Of a DNA stretch of 64,000 nt, positions 30,721 through 42,971 are shown one piece after another. The stretch is taken from assembly GCA_025093555.1 (NCBI GenBank), contig JAIWNF010000028.1, positions 1-64,000 on the forward strand. The letters run 5' to 3'. How positions within the stretch are numbered: position 1 is the stretch's first letter; each line of letters opens with the position of its first letter. Under the pieces are notes generated by a model, which was given only the letters and a program-made list of their open reading frames with translations, made no database searches and had not been told where the DNA came from. This DNA comes from Circinella umbellata (Eukaryota > Mucoromycota > Mucoromycetes > Mucorales > Lichtheimiaceae). The position numbers and the translations under genes were made by a program.

Positions 30721-32232
30721 TTGAGAGTTTATTATTAAGATGACAGTTAATATATTCATAGATAATATGGCTGTTGAAGAGATTTAATGATAATCAGTAA
30801 AGAGCAAATTTTATTCTTGATTGCCAAAAACGTCAAATTCTTAAAAATCATTCGTCTTTTGATAGTCGAAATACATCTTATCGTTCTTTCTAATTTTTAA
30901 TTTATTGTTAATGATGTCTGACTTTTTTCATCATTGATAATCCTGTTTTTGTATCAAAACACGTGGCAATAGTTTTTTTTTCCGACCAAGAAAAATAAAG
31001 GCTGTATAAATTAACCTATCCCAACATTCTTTTGTAATTGATGGTATCTACGCATTTTTGAAACATGCCCAAGTTTTGAAATACTATCGTGACTGAATTG
31101 AAGAAAATTATTTAACAGTTTGCATTTTACTCTTTCTCTCATTAGTAGAATATGATGCTGGGTTGGGGGGGAGCGAAAATAAGTTATTATCCCGTTGGTA
31201 TTATAGTAAAAAGTAGCAATATTTCTTTTAATACTTGATACATGTGTACAAAACAAAAACTGCAAAGCATCAAAAAAAAAGTTATCGTGATTGTTTAATA
31301 ATACATTAGCGCACAATTTTTTACATGTGAAATGTTAAAAAGATACGTAACGTAAACAAAAATGACAGTATGTCGAATAATCAGCAATAAGATTGTACGT
31401 AAATCATTATATCAATGCCAATGGTAACTTCATATCATTTGTCATACGTATGGGTATTGTATAATCTAGGTATTGGTGTACTTTTACCTTACTTTATGAG
31501 CTTATATATAATCAACGTAGTTCTTCTTGATTGATATATTGTTTGCTATCTAATACCTCTGAATCTTTGATTTTAATTTAGTTTATAGAAGTAGTAGCAC
31601 TTACTACAAAAGATGATGATCTTAACACACAAAAATTGACATGCTAATGACAGCCGTTAAAAAAATGTTGTTATGGTGGGATAAATTAATAATTGTTTCG
31701 AATAACTCACTGGTCAGGTTTTTATGGTAGCTCAATATACGACCCATTTTTTCTTACATATTACAGTTTTATGAGTTGGATTGTCCATTTTTCTATTATT
31801 ACTGCTTTAGGACAATAAGAGATGTACAGTAAGCATAGTCAAATGTTAATAGATGATGTTGGTATTATAAAAAAACTTATATAGTATTAATCATGATACT
31901 GTTGCTATACGTGATGTAAAAAGCAAACGACATAAATGTTTGATAGACGCACATGTGCATAACCATTTTCAACAGACAAAAAAAAACGCGTATAAAGCAG
32001 AATAAGCGAATCAGAATATGCGAGAGGAGAAAGACAAAAAAAAACCAAATTTAAAAACTCCTCCCCGAAGCTGATATTTGAGTGAAGAACTTCTACTTTC
32101 CCTTTCCCCTTCTTTTTGGTACCTATTTTTTTACATTCTCGAACGAAATCAGTTATTTACCCGTGAATCATTCAATTTCTCTTTCGAGATTTAACAATCT
32201 AGTACTCATCATCACGTAAAAAGTAACTATCC
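30721..32232. other. Intergenic upstream of the Rap1-like gene
   Basis: No gene supported. The last ~150 bp is C/T-rich, like a fungal promoter and 5' leader. Confidence 0.5.
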
Positions 32233-33049
32233 ATGAGAGAATATAAGCTTGTTGTATTAGGATCTGGAGGCGTAGGCAAATCGGCACTGGTAAGTTACTT
32301 TTTTTTTTCTTTTCTTTCTACTATTTTTACTTTATTTTATTGTATTATATTTCCATTGCATTGTATAAAATAATGGGGGAAGTGATGATAATGGAGACAA
32401 ATGAACAAACCGAACAAGAAAGTTATTTTTATTAGTTTATGAACTGACAAGTGACATATGTATATAATAGACTGTTCAATTTGTTCAATCGATTTTTGTT
32501 GAGAAGTATGATCCAACTATTGAGGACTCTTATCGAAAACAAGTGGAAGTAGACGGTCAACAATGTATGCTTGAAATTTTGGATACAGCAGGTACCGAGC
32601 AATTTACAGCAATGCGTGATTTGTATATGAAGAATGGTCAAGGATTTTTGCTTGTATTTTCGATTACTAGTATGGTTACATTGAATGATCTTCATGAGTT
32701 ACGAGAACAAATATTGCGTGTCAAAGACTCGGAAAATGTAAGAATAATGAAGGAAAACGTGATCTTTCTAATTTTGATATTTTATTAATACAGGAATTAT
32801 AATAATTATAACTACTAGGTACCGATAGTGTTGGTAGGAAATAAATGTGATTTGGAAGAGGAACGTATGGTATCGCGTGAACAAGGAATGATGTTGTCGC
32901 AACAATGGGGAGGAAAACCTTTTTATGAAACATCAGCAAGATACAAAATTAATGTGGATGAAGTGTTTTATGATGTAGTTCGGCAAATCAATAAGCAAAT
33001 ACCCAGCAAAGATAAGAGCAAGAAAAAGCTCAAGTGTCTTGTTCTGTAA
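32233..33049 (+). CDS. RSR1: Rap1/Rsr1(Bud1)-type small GTPase (184 aa)
   Basis: Exons 32233-32289, 32471-32737 and 32819-33049 join in phase to 184 codons, the usual Rap1 length. P-loop GSGGVGKS, effector loop [11 protein letters not shown] identical to Ras/Rap, switch [11 protein letters not shown] with the Rap-type Thr instead of Gln, NKCD and ETSA nucleotide motifs, and a basic tail before the CaaX box CLVL (Leu end, so geranylgeranylation is expected). Rap/Rsr1 proteins recruit polarity factors at the plasma membrane; in yeasts they select the bud site and in filamentous fungi they steady hyphal growth. Intron 1 splits the P-loop region after KSAL. The gene converges on the Ras1 gene 868 bp away. 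The Thr in switch II and overall identity favour Rap over Ras. Confidence 0.9.
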
Positions 33050-33916
33050 AAGATGATTATAATAATAATTGCTGATAAATCCTCTTGTTAATTCTTCTTT
33101 CTTTTTTTCCCCTACTTATCAATTCCATATCATATAACTTCTATATATCTATCTATCTCACCAACAACATCTTATCCCCCTTCCCTTTTTTTTTTTACCC
33201 CCCTTCCCTTTATTATTTCTCTTTCTCACTCATTGATTGTCACACTCTTCTTTTTTTTAGCCGTTTTGTAACCCGCTTTAATATATCCTTTTTACTTGTC
33301 TCTTTCTTTTATAAAGTAAAAAAAAGAGGCTTATCATAATAATTCCAACGATTGGACTATTTTACAGTGACACAATCTAACTAAGTTTAAAAAAGCATAA
33401 TAAATATTATATTGAACTGTTGATACACATCTACGAGATAAATAAAAAAAAATAAGAAAGTATCATCGAGATAACTTTAAAATAAAGCAGAGTAAAAATA
33501 AAATAAAGAAAAGCGTAAATGAGGATGAAGGGGAAGATAAAAGGAGAATAAGTAGTAATAGAGGGGAAAGAGAGAGAGAGAGACAGAGAGACAAAATGGT
33601 TTTTTGTGGGTACAAGAAAAAAAAAAGACCGAAAATTTAAGAAGAGAAGGAGAAAGAGGAGAATGGGGGTAACCATATACATGACGTTGGACGTACGACA
33701 GATAGAAAGAATAGTTCGGAGGAACAAGAAGAAGAAAAGAGAAGGGGAGAAAACACGAGCATGGATAAAAAAAGGGGAGTAATCGTGTGTGAATAAAGAA
33801 GTTAGAATAAAAGTAAAGTAATTTAAAGAGTAAGAAAGAGATAAAACTTATAATACACTTGTGTAAGTTTGTAAGTTATAAAATAGTAATAGTAAAGGTA
33901 ACTTGAGATTTTTTCC
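33050..33916. other. Intergenic between two convergent GTPase genes
   Basis: Shared 3' region of the Rap1-like and Ras1 genes, with C/T-rich and A/G-rich low-complexity tracts and a GA microsatellite at ~33570-33590. No gene. Confidence 0.6.
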
Positions 33917-34845
33917 CTACATCATGACACAACACTTGTCAGACGCGACATCGGGTGCATCTTGCATGCCAAATTGATCATGGCCATTGCCACGCATCTC
34001 TTGTTCTTTATTGAACCGACGAATATCTCGTACTACTTGATAGAAAGCGTCATCGACGTGTATACGGTTTTTTGCAGAGGTTTCCAAGAACTGACAACCG
34101 AATTGTCTTGCAAGATCACGTCCTTCTTGACTTGATACTTGACGATCTGCTTCCAAATCACTTTTGTTACCTACCAACACCATGGGGAAAAAATCACGAT
34201 CCTTTACACGGCAAATCTGTTGATAGAAAGTTGCGATTTCCTCGAATGACATTCTTGAGGTAATCGAATACACGAGCAAGAAGCCTTCACCATTACGCAT
34301 ATATTGTTCGCGCATAGCACTGTTTTTTTTTATATTGTATTTAGTCTTCTGCTGTAATGTTGCTATATTTTTCTTTATCCTTCCCGCTTATATCCTAAGA
34401 AACATAAAGAACCACGAATACACGCACGTAACAGTAAAAACAATACCCACCTATATTCTTCTTGTCCTGCTGTATCCAAGACATCCAATAAAGCTGTTTC
34501 AGAGTCAATCACGCATTGCTTACGGTATGAGTCTAATTTTTAAATGTATGAGATCAGTTGTCTATCATCTTTATCAGCATAAAATGAATATCCTCTTTTT
34601 TCCATGCTAAATATATATCCAACAAAAGATAATACCTTCGATAGTTGGGTCATATTCATCTACAAATTGCGACTGAATAAACTGGATCGTCAAGGCGGAC
34701 TTGCCCACACCTAAATAAGCATTATATGGGGGTTAAAAGTCCTTTCCGGAACAAGGAATTTCAAACATAAAGAACAAAAAGATATACCTCCACCGCCAAC
34801 CATGACGAGTTTATATTCACGAACAAAAGACGATGCTTTGGACAT
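33917..34845 (-). CDS. RAS1: Ras GTPase, Ras1 type (205 aa)
   Basis: Four exons on the minus strand: 34788-34845, 34636-34710, 34451-34532, 33917-34319, in phase for 206 codons. P-loop GGGGVGKS (residues 17-24), effector loop [11 protein letters not shown], switch [11 protein letters not shown] with the catalytic Gln, NKSD and ETSAK. The C-terminus KCCVMM gives a CaaX box (CVMM) with a neighbouring Cys that could be palmitoylated, as in fungal Ras1/Ras2. Ras signals to adenylyl cyclase and MAP kinase pathways in fungi and controls growth and morphology. Two introns interrupt codons in the P-loop and effector region. Exon 1 uses the ATG before [11 protein letters not shown]. It is tail to tail with the Rap1-like gene. 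Confidence 0.92.
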
Positions 34846-36259
34846 TATAAATCTGGAATGTATGACCGAAAAGTTACAGATGAAAAAAAAAAAAGCTCGT
34901 CAAAAAAAAAAAAAAGAAAGTTGGAAGCGAGAGGTGGGAAAAAAAAAAGAGATAGGCGTCCTCTTGATCCTTTTAGTATTTTTGTGACTTCAGAGAATGA
35001 ACCTCCCTCTCCTCAGAAAATATGCTTTTTCTGTGTATAGTGCTTTTTTTTTCTTTATTTGATCCATATACTGCTCTCTTTTATTATTATTTTTCACTTC
35101 ATCAAACTTGTGCTACTCTCATATTTATTTACTTTTCCTTTGTTCATTCGATTATTCATCATTCAACAGATACTTAATATGTTCATATTATTATTATTAT
35201 CAATCATTATTTTTTTACACGAAAAACACACTTTTTATTATCAGGAACTTATCTGGTGATTGTTTTTTTTTCTTTCTCTCACCCCCAAAATAACATCATT
35301 GATGCTATGGCAACAAACTACTGCTACCTTAGAAACAATTCTTATCAACTTGCATTTCAAGAAATATAAGATTTGCAGTCAAAATATCTAAATGACGCAC
35401 ACACATACTCTCTCGCTCTTCTATTTATTTTTATGCAAAAAAAAATTGAATTGTTTAAAAAAGAGTAGAGAGAGAAGCTTTTTTTTTCTTTTTGCGGGGG
35501 GGGGGGTGTTCAGATGTGGATAACTCTGAATCATATAACACATATCACCCTAACCAGCATTTTTTTGTACACCTAAATAAGGTGTCCCGTTTTTTCTCAG
35601 CTGAGTAACAAAAAAAAAACAAAGCCATGCTAAATCTGTTGTGTGCAGATCATGTTTATATTATTACCATTTTTATTTTTTACACTTTTAGAAAAGGAAA
35701 AATCCACTCGATCATTTTTTGTGATTCAATAACCATGCGCTTGGACACCTACACATACACATTTATATATACAAATGTTATACTGCACTCTTTTTCTACC
35801 ATTACCAGCCACCAATTATTATGATGTAATAACAAAAACCATCCACTCCACTTTGACAATTATTATTATTATTATTATTGCAATCGTTCTTAGGAATAAA
35901 AGCTTAATTTTTTTGCTTTTAGTAATAGAGGATTAGCCAAATTTATCTACATGAGATTAACAACAATACTATATTATATAAATCTATTGTTTTACTCTTG
36001 AGATTGAAAACATCTTTCTTCTTTCCCATGAAAAAAGTTAGAGCTTATAGAAGCTATGTATATTACTTTTTATAAAAACCCGAGTTTTTTACTCGGCAAT
36101 ACATTTTAGGTAAATATGTGCTTACATTCGTGTAACATTGCTTTTAAAAGTCCCTTTGACTCCTCCTATTGTGTGAAAAAAAAATTAAAAAGGAACTTTT
36201 TATTTTTCTTTCTCTTCTTCGTCTTAGCTTGTCCTCACCATTGTTTATTATTTCAAAAT
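34846..36259. other. Intergenic between Ras1 and YhhN-like genes
   Basis: Divergent promoter space. Contains A- and T-rich tracts, a G11 run at ~35497, an ATT microsatellite at ~35860 and a hairpin-like AAACCCGAGTTTTTTACTCGG at ~36075. An open frame from 36116 joins the YhhN frame, but its first 48 residues look like translated leader. Confidence 0.5.
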
Positions 36260-36916
36260 ATGGTTAATGAAGTATTTGTATTCAACAATGGTGCCAAATT
36301 GACAGCAATCGCATTACCATTATTACTTGCAGCCGAATATCGTAAATCCCATAAAGGTCGTTGGATTTTTAAACCATTGGCTTCCCTTGGTTTTCTTTTG
36401 TCAGCAGCTGCAAATCATCAAGATACAGCTTCCCCAGCATTCTCAAAATATATATTACTTGGGTTGGGTCTTGGAGCTGTTGGAGACGTGTGTTTAATAC
36501 CTAAATCAGGATTTTTACCTGGCCTGGGTAGTTTTCTTGTTGGTCACTTGTCATTAGCCTATGCTTTCACGGTGTATGGTATGGACGCCTCGTATGGGTT
36601 AGCAGGTTTGGCAGGTACCGGCGTCATTGGTGCAGTAGTTGCTCGATGGTTGTTACCTAAAGTCAGGGACCCTGTTATGCGTAAGGCTGTGCTCGGCTAC
36701 ATGTTAGTGATTACTGGTATGGTGGTTACTGCTACTGCAAGTCTTCCTCATACCCCAGTACCGCGTCACCAGTATATTGGTGCCCTCATGTTTTATTTGT
36801 CTGACTTATTTGTCGCTCGTGAAGAATTTGTTACCAAATCCGTTTGGAACTCATGGATTGGATTGCCCTTATATTACGGTGGTCAACTTTTGCTTGCTGG
36901 TACTCTTGCTCAATAA
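36260..36916 (+). CDS. YhhN/TMEM86-family membrane protein, probable lysoplasmalogenase (218 aa)
   Basis: I take ATG 36260; the frame is open further up to 36116, but that part is Lys/Phe-rich and not family-like. About seven to eight hydrophobic helices cover the chain. Family signatures: GAVGDVCL, LGSFLVGHLSLAYAF, and YLSDLFVAREEF near the C-terminus, matching the conserved GD, FxxGH and SDxxxA motifs of YhhN/TMEM86. Animal TMEM86 enzymes hydrolyse the vinyl-ether bond of lysoplasmalogens; fungal members are less studied, so the activity is inferred from the family only. Single exon. It would act in an internal membrane. Confidence 0.8.
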   Translation: MVNEVFVFNNGAKLTAIALPLLLAAEYRKSHKGRWIFKPLASLGFLLSAAANHQDTASPAFSKYILLGLGLGAVGDVCLIPKSGFLPGLGSFLVGHLSLAYAFTVYGMDASYGLAGLAGTGVIGAVVARWLLPKVRDPVMRKAVLGYMLVITGMVVTATASLPHTPVPRHQYIGALMFYLSDLFVAREEFVTKSVWNSWIGLPLYYGGQLLLAGTLAQ

Positions 36917-38089
36917 TTATAATGGTTTACTTTTAATCCTATTTTATTCTCAAATATATTATACCATAACTATTACATAATAATCATAAGTTATAAATAA
37001 TAATAACGAAAACAATACTATAATAAAGAATATCGACAAAAAAAAGTACACAAAACATTAACGCTTGTAATCCCCCGTCCCTTCACTCAACTATCATGTC
37101 CTTTTTCTAGCAGCTCGTTTTGTTTCGAAGAGAGCTGAGACCAGCAGATCTTATTTAATAACTGGATCACAAGAACAATATGCGTGTAACCTTTGACATG
37201 TGAATTAAATACTTTTGTTCACACAAAGGAATCCCTCTAAAAATCGACATAACTACTTCTATCAGCAATCAATTCTATACTAAGTCTAAAAGAAACTTTA
37301 TATGCTATACGGATAGTGTAAAAATTACTGAACATTTAATAATATCTATATACACTATTGTTGTGGCACATTAACGCTGAGCTGCCTATGCGGAAGAAGA
37401 AAATGTACGTAACACATTCAGCACGGAAAAAAAAAGTTAGAAGGGAAGAGATACGACATAATTGATTGAATTTAACATATATGATATTGAATATATGTTT
37501 AGTAGTATAAAGTACATTTTGTTAGATAATAAATAGACGTATTATAATATAGATGTATATTAGCGTTAAGAGAAAGTGTTAGTATGGATAATAGCTTGTT
37601 TCATCTAGATAGAATTCCAACATCGATATCGTGTTGAAGCTTATATAGCATTTGTGGGAGTCCTTATTTTTGCTGATGTATGTATATGTAATCCAGGTTA
37701 GTAGTATTAGTTTTTGTTCATAGGCAAAAAAAAAACTGTCCAGTTCGCTGAATAAATGGCTAAAAAGCTTTATACTACTAATTTTATAACGTCCATTTTT
37801 GATGATTATGCATAAAAACAGCCCTTTACTAGAGTAATAATTATACTACGACACGATTTTTTTTTCAGGATGATTCACAGCTTGATGGTATGGAATATAT
37901 TTCCAATATACTATAAGGAATATTAATGAAGTAAAGCAATTAATGATGAAAAGTGCATAAGTTTCTTTTTTGACAACCGAGAAAATTCAAGTGGCTTGTT
38001 TTTAAAGCAAGAGAAAAAGCTGTGCTTTCAGCTCTATATAATTCATTTTTCTTGATTTCAAACCCTTCTTTTTTTAGTTGAAAAAGAAA
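36917..38089. other. Intergenic upstream of the WD40 gene
   Basis: AT-rich with no supportable gene; a T-rich stretch directly precedes the WD40 start codon. Confidence 0.5.
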
Positions 38090-39837
38090 ATGTTTAGTGA
38101 AGTTGCCATTTCATCGTCCAACACCGATTCAACCATTTACGTTTGGGATATTCGTTCGGGATCAACTTTGTTTTCATTCAAACAATCAACCAGCAACAAA
38201 GCATGTTTTACAACAGTTCCAAAACCCAACTCCGGACTACAAACTGGCGCGATCTTGACAGCACAAACCGATCGAGCCGTTCTTAATGTATATCAATGGC
38301 AGCGCGATCAAGTATTACATAAAATGCCCATGCCTGAAAAATTAGTTAGCGTAGCTGCTTCCCATCGTGGTGATTTAGTTGCTGGTGGTACTGCTTCTGG
38401 TCGTGTATTTTTATGGCAAGTCTCGACGGGTTTACTTTTAAAAGTATATGAAGCTCATTTCCGTCGCATTACAAAACTTGCATTCAGTGGTGATGATGCA
38501 ACACTTTTAACAGCAAGTGAAGACGCCACAGTTCATGTCTGGCTTGTAGGTAGATTATTAGAACACGCTGGTGGTAATCAAGATGATGATGGTACAAGTG
38601 GCAGTTCACGACCGGCACCTTTGTTTTCTTGGTCAGATCATACATTACCAGTGACAGATATGTACATTGGCTCGGGTACTATGGCAACAGCACGCGTATA
38701 TACATCTAGCATGGATAATACAGTTAAGGCATGGGATCTTGCAACTGGAGAGCTTTTGACAACATTTCTGTTTTCGAAACCAGTGTCTTCGGTAATTGCA
38801 GACCCATCAGAAACAAAGCTATTTGCAGCTTGTGAAAACAAGATTTATCCAGTTGAATTGTATCGTCGAAGGCATGATAAGACATATAATGCAGATATTT
38901 CTGAAAGCACTGGTGGTATGGCTAAGGTTGAATCCACCGGAATTAGAGCAGTAGAAGCACCTAGCAGCAGTTCCACATCCAGCAGTCAAAATGAGGGTCT
39001 TGTGTTCTCAGATCATAGGTAAATTTTGGCGGCACTACTACTGAGAATGGTGGGGAAGAAAAAAGAAAATAGAATTAAATGTATATATGCTTATTATATA
39101 GTGGAACCGTGACTTCGTTAGCATTATCATTCGATGGAAGTTTATTGATATCTGCATCCGAAGATGGAAACTGTATAGTGTGGGATGTTACTAGCAGACA
39201 ACCTTTGCGCAAATTTGAATCACATAAAGGACCTATTACACACGTCAGCTGTATATTACGACCCTCTGAACTTGTTACTGGTAATAGCATTAGCACATCA
39301 GTACCTATGCCATGGAAAACCTTCAAACGAACATTGGCCACTGAGGAGGAGGAGCAACGAACAGAATCATTCCAGTTAATGATGGATACCCAATCGGTAG
39401 GCATTATAGTATTAAAATTTTTCACACAAAAAAAAATCACTAAATTTTTTGTTATAGGATTTACAACGTCATCAACAATTATTTGAACCAGGAGTATGTA
39501 ATTCATCTATTGCATCAAATTTAGAATCCATTCATTCGATTCGAAGTTCTGTAAAACAGCTAAACGTAAGGAATAAGAAAAAATTACCATAATCACAATA
39601 ACAATATGCGATTATTATTTTTCGGTAAGTATTCTAACACAAGAATTATAGGAACCTGGATCAAATACTGCATTGCAAAACAAGGTCTCTGCCTTGGAAG
39701 ATGAATTATCAAGACTTTACCAACATCATAAAAAGGTTAAATCACTTCAAGACAATATACATAATACCATTGTAGATCAATACATGACCAAACGTCGAAA
39801 ACTATCATCCTCATCCGCTTCTTCCGAACAAAATTAA
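38090..39837 (+). CDS. IPI3: WD40 protein, IPI3/WDR18-like (505 aa)
   Basis: Exons 38090-39018, 39102-39396, 39458-39565, 39652-39837, all in phase, 506 codons with the stop. WD repeats with clear ends: STIYVWDIRSG, GRVFLWQVSTG, ATVHVWLVGR, NTVKAWDLATG, GNCIVWDVTSRQ. The first repeat, the Rix-like middle (KPVSSVIADPSETKLFAACE) and the C-terminal coiled coil (KVSALEDELSRLYQHHKK) followed by a basic KRRK end agree with IPI3/WDR18. That protein is part of the Rix1 complex (Rix1-Ipi1-Ipi3), which helps 60S pre-ribosome maturation in the nucleus and ITS2 processing. Start is the ATG before FSEVAISS. The gene converges on KIN1 with only 121 bp between stop codons. The name rests on recollection of the family pattern. 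Confidence 0.72.
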
Positions 39838-39958
39838 CAATAACCAAAAGCAAAATTGTATTTTCGTTTATTATTATTAATAATAATAATAATTTGTAAT
39901 ATTGTATATATATAATAGTAATAATATAAAAAGAATAATGTGATCATAATAATTATTA

Positions 39959-42442
39959 TTATAATTTCAATTCAGTCAAGATGCTACTACAAATGTTTTT
40001 ATATTCCCACGAATTTCCACTAATCCGCCTAAATTGCAAACCATGCATACCCAAAAGCCAAGGGACTTTAACAATATATATCTCAAAGCAAACTGATTGA
40101 TGTTGCTTGCATTCAAACTGCCCTTGAGTTTCACACCATTCCATGCTCATGTTATCGAGGACTTGAATAAGATTTTTACGAATCGTAGCTGGTGATTTTG
40201 TGGATGTGGTAGTCATTGAGAATAGACCTTTAAGGTATACAGGTCGTACATGTTCATCTGCACGCGTTTCAACGACAGTGGTATTATTATTCCCGGTGCC
40301 ACTGTTGCTATTAGTGTTATTATGGTTAACAAGATTATTATTATTGTTATTATTACGAGAAAACAAGGTACTGAGTTTTCGAGAAAGAGCATGCTGATGG
40401 ATTTCGGTTGAAGAGGATGGTTTGGGTTGCATGTCTTCTAATGTAATAATAGGTGCATGTGATTTTGCCTTTTGATGCCCTCGTCCATTACGTTTATTAT
40501 TGGAGGGTTTCAGAGTTGAAGGTGTTGGGGTTGGAGGTAGTAGTGTTGCGCTTGCCAAACTAGCACTTTTTTGATGATGAAACCTACGAGGTCTCGGTTG
40601 TTGAGATGATGACATTGCTGTTGATAGTTTGGTCACATGTGCTGCATCGGCAGACGATGACTCACATTGGTGTTGTGAGAACCGTTTTGTTTGTGCTGTA
40701 TTACTCTTGTTTGTATTAATGTCGCTATTTGTGTTGTCTGTAACATAATGTCTATTATCCACTGCTTCTTCACGTTCTACACGTTCCTGAACAAGATGAT
40801 ATATTGAGACTAATGGATGGTAGGCATTTGGAATGGATTGTGGATCATCTTTTGGTATAGGGTGAGATGAAACATTGTTGCTACTATCATTATTATTATT
40901 ACCACCATTACTTAACAATGAAAAAAATCCTGAACTACTGGCGCTACTGGTGCTGACATTCCGACTATGTGATACAGATGATGCAGAACGTTGGTTGCGT
41001 AATTTTGTGGCTTCTTGGAACTGTTCGGATAAAATGATCTGTTCCAACTGCTCTTTGATTTCTTCTTCTGTACCGAATTTAGTAAATACTGTCATACGAC
41101 GTATAACACACATATCAAGAGGTAAAGTTAATGGTTGTCTACTTGATGGTAGATGGTTATCAACTGGCCCATCATAGCCCCGTATCATCCATGAGTGAAC
41201 CATAATTTCTGATACTCTGGCGCGATGAGAAGGATTTGTAGTTAAAACTTTGCCAAGTAAATTTTTACATTCTGTAAATAAATATTAATGTAAGATAATA
41301 TTTATATATAGATAGTAAAACTTTGAATAAAAGAAAAATTACAAACCTAACGTCAAATGTGACGGATAATCTACAGCTCCACGTTTAATTTTTTCGTGTA
41401 AAGTTTGAGTACTTTGATCATCAAAAGGAACTTTACCACAAACGAGGACATACAAAACAATCCCAAAACTCCAAACATCCGCTGCAAATCCATTGTAAGC
41501 TTTTCCACTTAGCAGTTCAGGGGCAGCAAAGTAAAGAGAACCACAAAATGTTGAAAGGAGCGAACTGGTCGAGAACAAGTTGGAGAGTCCAAAATCAATA
41601 ATTTTGACATGGCCGGTACGTGAAATTAAAATATTTTCGATTTTTAAGTCTATGATTTTAGTTATATCAGAACAAATATAACAAAATGCCGATTTTTACT
41701 CCTTTTTTTTATTCGTTTTTATTTGTTTGTCTGTTTATTACCTCGATGAACAATTGAATTGCGATGACAATAATCTATTTCGTTTTTTTTGCATGAATAA
41801 GTGAGCGGGACAAGAGCAAAAAAAAGAAAAAGAAAAAGAAAAAAGGGCATTTTCTTTATTTACCTAATGCACTTATAATTTGCCTTGCAAATCGTCTTGC
41901 ATGTTTCTCTTTCAGTTTACCATGGGAAATAATATAGTCTAATAATTGGCCACCACTTACGTATTCCATCATCAAATAATAATAATGATCATCCAATACA
42001 ACGGGTGTGTTTAAATTAACAATATATGGATGATGTAATAATGATAAGATGTTGGCTTCTCGTAAAATACGCTCTTCACGATGTTCATCATCTTTTGGTC
42101 CATGCCGACGAATAATTTTGACAGCCAACTAAGTCATTAGAGATATAACTTGTAAATAAAAATGAAATTTAGGTCGTACAAGAATGGTGAATAAATAATT
42201 ACCTTTTTATGCGAATCATTTTGATGTACAGCCAACTTGACTTTACCCATTCCACCTGATCCTAAAGTTGAAGTAAAACTATATTCACCAATACAACGTT
42301 TAGATTTGACTCGGTTGCCATTATGTTTACCATGATGTTGCTTATTAATGGAATGATCATTGCCAATGTCATTAGCGACAGTAGACGATTCAGATGGTGG
42401 AGACCAAACTACCGCTTTGCTATCATCCAAATCCTGTACCAT
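39959..42442 (-). CDS. KIN1: KIN1/MARK/PAR-1-type Ser/Thr kinase with KA1 domain (717 aa)
   Basis: Five exons: 42203-42442, 41864-42128, 41742-41774 (33 nt), 41347-41649, 39959-41271; 718 codons in phase. Gly loop LGSGGMGKV (residues 60-68), catalytic Lys in LAVKII (84), HRDLKIEN (HRD at 178-180), DFG at 198-200 and FAAPELL in the activation segment: all kinase essentials are present. After the kinase come a long Asn/Ser/His-rich linker with poly-Asn, the [11 protein letters not shown] segment seen in fungal Kin1/Kin2, and a C-terminal KA1 domain ([19 protein letters not shown]) that binds acidic phospholipids at the membrane. Kin1-type kinases control polarity, septation and secretion. The 33-nt exon encodes exactly the [11 protein letters not shown] segment and closes the frame. 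The start is the first ATG; a longer N-terminus cannot be excluded. Confidence 0.87.
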
Positions 42443-42971
42443 ATAGAAGAACTATGATACTTTTTTTTTGAGAAAAAAAAAAGAAAGAAGAAAGAAAAGT
42501 ATTCAATTGGAAGGGAGAGATAGTTTTTTTTATGCAGGGTGACGCTAACAAATTAGGTAAGTAAATTGCATATATTAAGTGATTTATATAATAAAAAAAA
42601 CAATTGTTTATTATGAAATGATCAGAAAAATAAACTACAAAGGAAGAAAAAGAAAGAAAAAAAAGTTGATTGTTATGGGTGTAGAGTGAAATAAAAGGTA
42701 AAAAAAGGGGGGGAGGGTTAGGAGAGTAAAGTGTGAATATGTTGTGTGCTTGAATATGTAAAAAGTGTTTGAGCAAAAAAGAAAAAAGGATGAGAAAAGT
42801 TGTTATAAATAAGAAGAAATCAGGAATGGGTAAGTGTTATATAAATGAAGGCGGGAAGACGAGCGTGGATGACAATGATAATAATATAATAATAATTCAC
42901 TAATTTTTCATAATAACAATCTTCAGTTGAATTTTTTTCTCTTTTTATAGTATATTCTGTTTTTTTTTCGC
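42443..42971. other. KIN1 promoter region / HSPA12-like 3' flank
   Basis: 529 bp between two minus-strand genes, with long A and T runs (A13 near 42470, read on the plus strand) and no ORF of note. It must hold the KIN1 promoter and the terminator of the upstream gene. Confidence 0.5.

Noticed and set aside
33431..33727. 98-codon minus-strand ORF between the GTPase genes
   Set aside because: Low-complexity Phe/Ser/Leu translation of GA-rich DNA, no domain.
36116..36259. N-terminal extension of the YhhN-like ORF
   Set aside because: Its residues are not family-like; the ATG at 36260 gives the normal length.
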